Source: Thauera sp. UBA6194 (GTDB taxonomy: Bacteria > Pseudomonadota > Gammaproteobacteria > Burkholderiales > Rhodocyclaceae). Taken from it: a DNA stretch of 16,916 bases. Shown here in pieces: positions 1-5,411 of this stretch (the first letter of the stretch is position 1; each line of letters starts with the position of its first letter). Made by a program: the position numbers and the translations under genes. The stretch lies in contig DITC01000067.1 of the NCBI GenBank assembly GCA_002422685.1, positions 18,063-34,978 on the forward strand, in the 5' to 3' direction. The notes beneath the pieces were generated by a model. The model was not told the DNA's origin and searched no databases. It saw nothing but the letters and a program-made list of their open reading frames with translations.

Positions 1-45
1 CCTACTCCCGACGCCGCCGCTCCGCCCAGTGCAGGGCAAGCACAT

Positions 46-891
46 TTGCGCGCGCGCAGCGCTGCAGAAGGCGGCTCCTCGTCTGGCGTGCAGGCGCACG
101 AGGTGGGGCCGATCGCACTGCAGGGCAGTTCGAGTGCGCGCATCACGCTGGCCACCGTAGTCGCGCTCGCGCACCTTGCCGGCCTCGGCGCGCTGGCTCA
201 CTTCGGCATGCAGCCGACCACCCCGCCCGAGATCACTCCGATCCAGGTCGCCCTGATCGAAGCCGCGCCGGTCGCGGTGAACGAACCGGTCGCCACAGCG
301 CCAGACGCCTCCGCCCCCGTGCAGCCACAGGCGCCCGAGCCTGCACCGCCGCCGAAAGTCATCGAGCCTGAACCGCCTCCGCCTCCGCCTCCGGAGCCCA
401 AGCCCGAGCCCAAGCCCCGGCCAGTCCCCAAACCCAAGCCGACACCCAGGAAACCACCGCCCAAGCCGGTGGCGAAGGAGACGGCGCCGACCACCACATC
501 GCCCACCGCGGTGAGCGGACCAAGCGAGCCGAGCACGCAAGCACCCGTTGCGGCTGCGCCTTCCGCCCGCACCGGGGCCAGCGCTGCTTCGGGAGCCCCC
601 GCTCTCACGCAGGCGCGCTACGACGCGGCCTACCTCAACAACCCGCACCCGACCTATCCGATGAGCGCGCGGCGGCTGCGCGAAGAAGGCAAGGTGATGC
701 TGCGCGTGCTCGTCTCGAGCGCGGGACTGCCCTCGCGCGTCGAGTTGCGCAGCAGCTCCGGCTCCGCCCGCCTCGATCGCGCCGCGCGCGAGGCCGTTGC
801 GCGCTGGCGTTTCGTACCGGCCAAGCGCGGCAACGCCGCCGTCGAATCATGGGTGCTCGTGCCCATCGTCTTCAAACTCCAAGGAAACTGA
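46..891 (+). CDS. tonB: TonB energy-transducing protein (5' end uncertain)
   Basis: TonB spans the periplasm and passes proton-motive energy from ExbB/ExbD to outer-membrane receptors. From the TTG at 46 the protein is 281 residues: one membrane anchor at about 32-51, a Pro-rich linker at about 85-145 dominated by EP and KP repeats, a Ser/Thr/Ala stretch, then the TonB C-terminal domain at about 195-280. That domain shows the family pattern YPMSARR, a G-V-LRV strand, SSGS..LD.AA and AVARWRF.PA. AGGG at 33-36 lies 9 bases before the TTG, which makes that start acceptable. However, the frame has no stop back to base 1, so the true start may lie upstream of the window. The stop at 889-891 is 2 bases before exbB, so the two are surely co-transcribed. 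Family assignment is near certain; the N-terminus is not. Confidence 0.93.
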   Translation: MRARSAAEGGSSSGVQAHEVGPIALQGSSSARITLATVVALAHLAGLGALAHFGMQPTTPPEITPIQVALIEAAPVAVNEPVATAPDASAPVQPQAPEPAPPPKVIEPEPPPPPPPEPKPEPKPRPVPKPKPTPRKPPPKPVAKETAPTTTSPTAVSGPSEPSTQAPVAAAPSARTGASAASGAPALTQARYDAAYLNNPHPTYPMSARRLREEGKVMLRVLVSSAGLPSRVELRSSSGSARLDRAAREAVARWRFVPAKRGNAAVESWVLVPIVFKLQGN

Positions 892-893
892 AC

Positions 894-1664
894 ATGGACA
901 GTTCGCAGTCCTTCGGGCTCGCCCATCTGTGGGCGCAATCCGATTCGATCATTCGCGCCGTGGCGCTCATCCTGCTGCTGATGTCGATCACGAGCTGGTA
1001 CCTGATCCTGAGCCGAGCCTGGCGGCAGTTGCGCGCCCGTGGCCATGCGCGCGCGGTCGAGACCTTCTGGGCGGCGCCAGATCTCGAGTCGGGTCTGCGC
1101 ACCCTGCAGGATCGCGCCGCCGGCTCGCCCTTCGACGCGCTCGCCCAGCAGGGCGCCGCCGCGGCCGAGCACGTCCGCCATCACACCCACGGCAACACGC
1201 TGGGGGGCACGCTCGACGCAGATGAAATCGTCACCCGTGCCCTGCGCAAGTCGATGGCGCTTTCCACGGCGGCGCTCGAATCCGGCCTCACCGCGCTCGC
1301 CTCGATCGGCTCGACGGCGCCCTTCGTCGGCCTGTTCGGCACGGTCTGGGGCATCTACCACGCGCTGGTCAACATCAGCGTCTCGGGCATGGCCACGCTC
1401 GACAAGGTCGCCGGGCCGGTCGGCGAGGCGCTGATCATGACCGCCTTCGGCCTGTTCGTCGCCATTCCGGCGGTGCTCGCCTACAACGCCATCACCCGCG
1501 CCAACCGCCTGGAGCTCGCCGAACTCGACGCCTTCGCGCACGACCTCCACGCCTGGTTCTCCACCGGCGCCCGCATCGCCAGCGTCACCGGCCGTCAGGA
1601 GCAGGGCAGCGCTGGACTGCACATCGCGAGCAACAAGGTGGCAGCCAGCACGGGAGCCGCGTGA
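894..1664 (+). CDS. exbB: ExbB, proton channel subunit of the TonB complex
   Basis: MotA/TolQ/ExbB-family inner-membrane protein of 256 residues. With ExbD it forms the proton-driven motor that energises TonB. Three membrane segments are visible: about 18-40, about 131-158 (including the conserved stretch ASIGSTAPFVGLFGTVWGI, residues 136-154), and about 174-200 (GPVGEALIMTAFGLFVAIPA). The large cytoplasmic loop lies between the first two, as in the family. The ATG at 894 is chosen over an in-frame ATG at 849, which lies inside tonB, because AAGGA at 881-885 sits 8 bases before 894 and the protein then begins just ahead of the first membrane segment. Its stop shares base 1664 with the exbD start, indicating translational coupling. 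Confidence 0.96.
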   Translation: MDSSQSFGLAHLWAQSDSIIRAVALILLLMSITSWYLILSRAWRQLRARGHARAVETFWAAPDLESGLRTLQDRAAGSPFDALAQQGAAAAEHVRHHTHGNTLGGTLDADEIVTRALRKSMALSTAALESGLTALASIGSTAPFVGLFGTVWGIYHALVNISVSGMATLDKVAGPVGEALIMTAFGLFVAIPAVLAYNAITRANRLELAELDAFAHDLHAWFSTGARIASVTGRQEQGSAGLHIASNKVAASTGAA

Positions 1665-2080
1665 TGGCCTTCGGCGGCTTCAACCAGGGCGACAGCCGTC
1701 CACCGCAGAGCGACATCAACATGGTGCCGCTGATCGACGTCATGCTGGTGCTGCTCATCGTGTTCATGATCACCGCGCCGCTGCTGACGCACTCGGTCAA
1801 GATCGACCTGCCCCAGGCCTCGAGCGACGCCACCGAGCAAAAGCCCGACAACATCGCGCTCTCGATCGACGCCGACGGCCGCATCTACTGGAACGAGGAG
1901 CAGCTCGACGCGGACCTGCTGCCCGCCCGGCTGGCCGGCGCGGCAGCGCAGACGCCGCAGCCCGAGCTGCACCTGCGCGCCGATCGCAACACGCGCTACG
2001 AGGTGATCGCCGGGGTCATGTCCGAAGCGCGCAGCGCCGGTATCGAGAAGATGGGCTTCGTGACCCTGCCGGAGAACTGA
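1664..2080 (+). CDS. exbD: ExbD, biopolymer transport protein
   Basis: ExbD/TolR-family protein of 138 residues, with one N-terminal membrane segment (about 22-42) and a periplasmic domain. The segment VPLIDVMLVLLIVFMIT carries Asp25, the single conserved membrane-embedded acid that carries protons in this family. The periplasmic part ends with the usual RADRNTRYEVI...GI.K.GFVT pattern. The ATG at 1664 overlaps the exbB stop by one base. A GTG at 1661 in the same frame would add only one residue and cannot be excluded. It is the last gene of the tonB-exbB-exbD unit; a strong hairpin begins 28 bases after its stop. Confidence 0.96.
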   Translation: MAFGGFNQGDSRPPQSDINMVPLIDVMLVLLIVFMITAPLLTHSVKIDLPQASSDATEQKPDNIALSIDADGRIYWNEEQLDADLLPARLAGAAAQTPQPELHLRADRNTRYEVIAGVMSEARSAGIEKMGFVTLPEN

Positions 2081-2108
2081 TCCCGGCCGCAGGCGGGACC
2101 AAAAAGAC

Positions 2109-2142
2109 ACCGGGGGTACCGCGATGATGCGGCGCCCCCGGT
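2109..2142. terminator. Bidirectional hairpin terminator between exbD and the Fur-family gene
   Basis: Arms of 14 bases at 2109-2122 and 2129-2142 pair with one A-C mismatch and one G-T wobble around the loop GATGAT. Read on the minus strand, the stem is followed by TGTCTTTTT, a classical T-rich tail. On the plus strand the tail is only TTTG. It lies between two converging units, so it probably terminates the regulator transcript well and the exbD transcript at least partly. Confidence 0.8.
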
Positions 2143-2188
2143 TTGTTCACAGGCCCGCTTGTGCGGCAGGCCCCGTCGCGCGCGCCGA

Positions 2189-2605
2189 TCAGGCCGTGCG
2201 GTTGCGTACGCGCACGATGACGTCGATCTCTTCGAGCACCACGCCCTCGGGCAGCACCGGCTCGCCGACCAGGCGCAGCTCGTCGTCGGCGACGTCGCGC
2301 ACCTCGCCCGTATCCATGTTGTAGAGATGAAAATGAGGCGTGACGGTGGAGTCGTACACGACGCGCTGCGGATCCACGAACAGCTCGCGGATCATCTTCT
2401 TCTCGCTGAACAGGCGCAGGGTGTTGTACACCGTGGCGCGCGACACATCGGGAGAAAGCTCACGCACATTCGCCCACACCTGGTCGGCCGACAGGTGCAC
2501 AGGCGCCGAAAACAGCACCCGAGCGATCTCGATGCGCTGATGGGTCACGGGTACGCCGGCCTGACGCAGGCTGGCAATGGCGTTTGCGGAGGTGTATTCG
2601 TGCAT
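2189..2605 (-). CDS. Fur-superfamily regulator, Irr/PerR-like, without cysteines
   Basis: A 138-residue winged-helix metalloregulator of the Fur superfamily. The N-terminal DNA-binding part has VTHQRIEIARVLF, HLSADQVW and the recognition helix SRATVYNTLRLF (about 55-66). The C-terminal dimerisation/metal part has HFHLYNMDTGEVRDV (91-105), where Fur proper would have an HHH...CxxC region. The chosen protein has no cysteine at all, so the structural zinc site of Fur and PerR is absent. The ending EEIDVIVRVRNR recalls Irr proteins. The ATG at 2605 gives a normal-length start just before the first helix; an in-frame GTG start at 2656 would add 17 non-conserved residues. It lies 176 bases downstream of the peroxidase gene on the same strand and could control it. 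Superfamily membership is certain; whether it senses iron, haem or peroxide is inference. Confidence 0.92.
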   Translation of the reverse strand: MHEYTSANAIASLRQAGVPVTHQRIEIARVLFSAPVHLSADQVWANVRELSPDVSRATVYNTLRLFSEKKMIRELFVDPQRVVYDSTVTPHFHLYNMDTGEVRDVADDELRLVGEPVLPEGVVLEEIDVIVRVRNRTA

Positions 2606-2635
2606 GGCGTTCCATCCCGGGGCTGCGCAGCAACC

Positions 2636-2650
2636 CCTGTCCTTTGTTGA
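2636..2650 (-). repeat. 15-base element upstream of the Fur-family gene (copy 1)
   Basis: Plus-strand CCTGTCCTTTGTTGA, ending 30 bases before the regulator ATG. It matches 14 of 15 bases of the element at 3879-3893 upstream of the peroxidase, in the same orientation relative to the gene it precedes. A second shared word, CAGCGTCAA, follows at 2683-2691. Its function is unknown: it could be a shared operator, a promoter part or an mRNA-leader element. Confidence 0.6.
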
Positions 2651-2664
2651 GACCATGTCTTGAT

Positions 2665-2686
2665 GCTGGACCGGGTCGCATCCAGC
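2665..2686. promoter_or_regulatory. Inverted repeat GCTGGA-n10-TCCAGC in the regulator leader
   Basis: Perfect 6-base arms at 2665-2670 and 2681-2686 with a 10-base spacer, lying 60-80 bases upstream of the Fur-family start. On the minus strand TTGACG (2691-2686) overlaps it and could act as a -35 box, though no convincing -10 follows. It could be a binding site or a leader hairpin; the evidence is symmetry and position only. Confidence 0.3.
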
Positions 2687-2710
2687 GTCAATAAGCCATA
2701 CGAACTAGTC

Positions 2711-2739
2711 CGGGGGGCGGCCTCCTGGCCGTGCCCCCG
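2711..2739 (-). terminator. GC-rich hairpin downstream of the peroxidase gene
   Basis: Arms at 2711-2722 and 2727-2739 pair over 12 base pairs (one G-T wobble, one bulged G at 2733) around the loop TCCT. It sits 43 bases past the peroxidase stop and ahead of the Fur-family gene on the same strand. No T-run follows on the minus strand, so it may only attenuate or stabilise the 3' end rather than terminate fully. Confidence 0.45.
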
Positions 2740-2781
2740 TATGGAGTGAATGCCGCAGGACCGGGACACGCCCGGCCGGAC

Positions 2782-3780
2782 TCACTTGAACGGGTTCGGC
2801 TGCGGCGTCTCGTTGCTCGACGGCGGCAGGAAGGGCATGGCCATCTGCGGACGCTCACCGGTCAAGGTCTTGAGGAAGGCGACGATCTGGCTGATCTCTT
2901 CCTCGCTGTACTTGCGGCCAAGCTGCAGGCGCCCCATGACATCGACCGCCTCTTCGAGCGTTTCGGCCTCGCCGTCGTGGAAGTACGGATAGGTCAGCTC
3001 GACGTTGCGCAGGGTCGGCACCTTGAAGTTGAAGCGATCGGCGTCCACGCCGGTCACCGCGGAGCGCCCTTCGGCCGGCGAGGTGCTCTCGTACGGCTCG
3101 AACAAGCCCATGCGCTGGAACGAGGTGCCGCCCAGGGCCGGACCATTATGGCAAGCGACGCAGCCGCTCTCCTTGAAAAGCGTGTAGCCGGCGAGTTCCT
3201 TCTCGTTGAGCGCCTTGTCGTCACCCTTCAACCACTGATCGAAACGCGCATTGGGGGTGACCAGGGTCTTCTCGAACTCGGCGATCGCATCGGTGATCAT
3301 GTCGATATCGATCTGCTCCTTGCCATACACGGTCTTGAACTCATCGACATAGCCCGGAATCGACTGCAGGATGTCGACGGCCAGCGTGTGCGGCATGTTC
3401 ATCTCCACATCGGCCGCGATCGGACCGCCCGCCTGCTCCTTGAGGTCGGCCGCGCGGCCGTCCCAGAACTGCGCGATGGCGAGGCTGGAGTTGAATACGG
3501 TGGGCGAGTTCACCGGGCCGGCATTCCAGCCATGTCCGATGGAGGTCTTGAGGTTGTCGGTACCCCCCATCGAGAGGTTGTGGCAGGTGTTGCAGGAGAT
3601 GATGCCCGACATCGACAGACGCGGCTCGAACCACAGCTTCTTGCCGAGTTCGACCTTGCCGGCGTCGGCCACCTGGGCCGCCTCGATCGGCTGGATCGGC
3701 TCTTCGCGCACAGTTGCCGCCCAGGCGGTGCCGGCCATTGCGAACGCTACTGCGACCCCGACTGCCTTCATCTTCACCAT
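2782..3780 (-). CDS. ccp: Di-haem cytochrome c peroxidase
   Basis: Periplasmic enzyme that reduces H2O2 to water with electrons from small c-type cytochromes or cupredoxins. The 332-residue protein begins with a Sec signal peptide (hydrophobic core about 6-20, likely cleavage after AWA at about 21). It has two CxxCH haem sites: CNTCH at 63-67 (peroxidatic haem) and CVACH at 207-211 (electron-transfer haem). Family motifs FWDGRA (105-110), FKVPTLRNV (252-260) and YFHDG (266-270) are present. Met282, in VMGRLQLG, is the probable axial ligand of the second haem. Length and domain order are normal for the CcpA/MauG family; the canonical peroxidase pattern argues against MauG. The ATG at 3780 is chosen because AAGGAG (3793-3788 on the minus strand) lies 7 bases upstream. 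The gene precedes the Irr-like regulator and follows a perfect dyad at 3862-3878. Confidence 0.95.
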   Translation of the reverse strand: MVKMKAVGVAVAFAMAGTAWAATVREEPIQPIEAAQVADAGKVELGKKLWFEPRLSMSGIISCNTCHNLSMGGTDNLKTSIGHGWNAGPVNSPTVFNSSLAIAQFWDGRAADLKEQAGGPIAADVEMNMPHTLAVDILQSIPGYVDEFKTVYGKEQIDIDMITDAIAEFEKTLVTPNARFDQWLKGDDKALNEKELAGYTLFKESGCVACHNGPALGGTSFQRMGLFEPYESTSPAEGRSAVTGVDADRFNFKVPTLRNVELTYPYFHDGEAETLEEAVDVMGRLQLGRKYSEEEISQIVAFLKTLTGERPQMAMPFLPPSSNETPQPNPFK

Positions 3781-3861
3781 GGTCTTTCTCCTTGCTTGCT
3801 CAGCGGGTTGGCTGCGTGTTGTCCGGCGCCACATGGCGCCGGTGTATTCGGCTTCTCGTAT

Positions 3862-3878
3862 ATTAGACTCGCTCTAAT
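3862..3878. promoter_or_regulatory. Perfect dyad ATTAGA-n5-TCTAAT, candidate Irr/Fur-superfamily operator of ccp
   Basis: The sequence is ATTAGACTCGCTCTAAT, with 6-base arms that are exact reverse complements around a 5-base spacer, 82 bases upstream of the ccp ATG. It is AT-rich in an otherwise GC-rich neighbourhood. As I recall it, the rhizobial Irr (ICE) box has the layout TTTAGAA-n3-TTCTAAA, and this site keeps TTAGA and TCTAA at the same spacing. The only Fur-superfamily gene seen here lies just downstream of ccp, so it is the natural candidate ligand. Binding is inferred. Confidence 0.6.
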
Positions 3879-3893
3879 CCTGTCCTTTCTTGA
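3879..3893 (-). repeat. 15-base element upstream of ccp (copy 2)
   Basis: Plus-strand CCTGTCCTTTCTTGA, immediately adjoining the dyad at 3862-3878. It matches the copy at 2636-2650 at 14 of 15 bases. CAGCGTCAA follows 1 base later (3895-3903), whereas in copy 1 the same word lies 32 bases away. On the minus strand this places TTGACG (3903-3898), a possible -35, upstream of the dyad. Confidence 0.6.
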
Positions 3894-3951
3894 TCAGCGT
3901 CAACCTTTATCGAGATCAGGCGGTGAAACCTTGATGCTCACTAAAGGTCAC

Positions 3952-3967
3952 TGCTTGCGCGCAAGCA
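3952..3967. promoter_or_regulatory. 16-base perfect palindrome upstream of macA
   Basis: TGCTTGCG followed directly by CGCAAGCA, self-complementary over all 16 bases with no spacer, about 120 bases upstream of macA. Symmetry of this length suggests a binding site for a dimeric regulator, perhaps of the efflux genes. The centre (GCGCGC) is a common word in GC-rich DNA, so only the outer bases carry much weight. No regulator is assigned. Confidence 0.35.
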
Positions 3968-4088
3968 TTCGCCACCCACCGCCTTGCCACGCTGCATTCC
4001 GATACACGCAGCGCGGTGGCTGGCCGGTATGCTTGCTCCAACTGCCCCCTTCGGCCTGCAACAAGGCCGTCATCGATACGAGTTCGAC

Positions 4089-5411
4089 ATGAACAAGCGC
4101 AACACGCCCCACCGCAGTAACGCCTCGCGCTGGGGACGTCGCCTCGCCCTGGCGCTCGTCCCGCTCCTGCTTGCAGGCGCGTGGTACGCCCGCCCCTACC
4201 TGCTCGGCGACCGCAACCCGCTCGCGACCTACCAGTTCAGCGCCGTCGCACGCGGCGACATTGAGGACGTGGTCACCGCCACCGGCACCCTGCAGCCGCG
4301 CGACTACGTGGACGTGGGCGCTCAGGTCTCGGGCCAGCTCGAAAAGATCCACGTCGAAGTCGGCGACAGCGTGCAGGAAGGCGACCTGCTCGCTGAGATC
4401 GACCCGACCGTCTATCGCGCCCGGGTGGACGCCTCGCGCGCGCAACTCAAGAACCTGCGCGCCCAGCTCAAGGACCGCGAGGCCCAGCTCGAGCTCGCCC
4501 GCATCCAGCAGCGCCGCCAGCGCGCGCTGATGGCCGAGGACGCCACCACGAAGGAGAGCCTGCAGGTCGCGGAGGCCTCGGCGAAGTCCGCCGCAGCCCA
4601 GCTCGAAGCGCTGCGCGCCCAGATCGAGCAGATCGAATCCACCCTGCGCGCCGACGAGGCCAACCTGCAGTACGCGCGCATCCTGTCGCCGATGAGCGGT
4701 ACCGTGGTGTCGATCAACGCGCGCCAGGGCCAGACGCTGAACACCAACCAGCAGGCGCCGGTGATCATGCGCATCGCCGACCTGTCGACGATGACCGTGC
4801 AGACCCAGGTCTCGGAGGCCGACATCAGCCGCCTGCGCCTGGGCATGAACGCCTATTTCACCACCCTGGGCGGCAGCGGCAAGCGCTGGCACGGCACGCT
4901 CGAGAAGATCGAGCCCACGCCCACGGTGACCAACAACGTGGTGCTCTACAACGCGCTCTTCGACGTGCTCAACCCCGACCGCCGCCTGATGACGCAGATG
5001 ACCGCGCAGGTGTTCTTCGTCGTCGCCCAGGCCAAGGATGCGCTGCTGATCCCGATGGCCGCGCTCACCCAGGGTGTGCCGCGGCCGCCGCAAGTCGCCG
5101 CGGCCGCGGCAGCGCCCTCACCCGCACCGGGCGCCGACGCCGCACCCGCCGGTGGCAGCGGACGCGGCATGGGGCAAGGCCAGGGCGCCGGCCGTCCGCG
5201 CACGGCGAACGCCGCGGCCAGCACCCCGGCGCAGGGCACGGTCAAGGTCGCCGGCGCCAACGGCAAGCTCGAAGACCGCAAGGTCACCCTCGGCGTCTCG
5301 AACCGTGTGCAGGCCCAGGTGCTCGAAGGCCTGCAGGAGGGCGAGCGCGTGGTCTCCGGCCTGGTCGTGGGCGCCGCGGCCAACGGCCCCTCGCGGACGC
5401 CACGTCTATGA
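4089..5411 (+). CDS. macA: MacA-like periplasmic adaptor of an ABC efflux pump
   Basis: Membrane-fusion protein that bridges MacB to the outer-membrane channel. The 440-residue protein has an N-terminal membrane anchor at about 18-39 and a split lipoyl-like domain at about 74-105 and 198-230. Between them is a long coiled-coil hairpin (about 106-195, rich in Ala/Gln/Leu/Arg). A beta-barrel domain (about 235-325) and a membrane-proximal domain (about 384-430) follow. A low-complexity Ala/Pro/Gly insert at about 331-383, with GRGMGQGQG, splits the last domain and makes it longer than E. coli MacA (about 370 residues). The ATG at 4089 starts just before the anchor. In-frame ATGs at 3984 and 4029 would add a non-conserved tail, so they are not used. 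Only a weak GAG precedes 4089. The stop overlaps macB by 4 bases (ATGA), so the two are coupled. Confidence 0.93.
   Translation: MNKRNTPHRSNASRWGRRLALALVPLLLAGAWYARPYLLGDRNPLATYQFSAVARGDIEDVVTATGTLQPRDYVDVGAQVSGQLEKIHVEVGDSVQEGDLLAEIDPTVYRARVDASRAQLKNLRAQLKDREAQLELARIQQRRQRALMAEDATTKESLQVAEASAKSAAAQLEALRAQIEQIESTLRADEANLQYARILSPMSGTVVSINARQGQTLNTNQQAPVIMRIADLSTMTVQTQVSEADISRLRLGMNAYFTTLGGSGKRWHGTLEKIEPTPTVTNNVVLYNALFDVLNPDRRLMTQMTAQVFFVVAQAKDALLIPMAALTQGVPRPPQVAAAAAAPSPAPGADAAPAGGSGRGMGQGQGAGRPRTANAAASTPAQGTVKVAGANGKLEDRKVTLGVSNRVQAQVLEGLQEGERVVSGLVVGAAANGPSRTPRL

Larger units (their letters stand above)
3781..4088. other. 308-base divergent intergenic region between ccp and macA
   Basis: Holds the control signals for two diverging units. 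From left to right: the ccp ribosome-binding site at 3788-3793, a perfect dyad at 3862-3878, a 15-base element at 3879-3893, the word CAGCGTCAA at 3895-3903, a 16-base perfect palindrome at 3952-3967, and a small hairpin (CGGCCT-GCAACA-AGGCCG, 4052-4069) 20 bases before the macA start. No coding frame here resembles a protein. No convincing sigma-70 -10/-35 pair for macA was found. Confidence 0.7.

Noticed and set aside
360..480. CCG/CCC and CCAAGCC-type repeats as a DNA repeat array
   Set aside because: They encode the Pro-rich EP/KP linker of TonB, which is a normal feature of the protein.
2731..4092. Long plus-strand open frame (453 codons) across the peroxidase gene and intergenic region
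   Set aside because: It is the mirror of ccp, which has two CxxCH sites, a signal peptide and a good ribosome-binding site on the other strand. The intergenic extension has no protein character.
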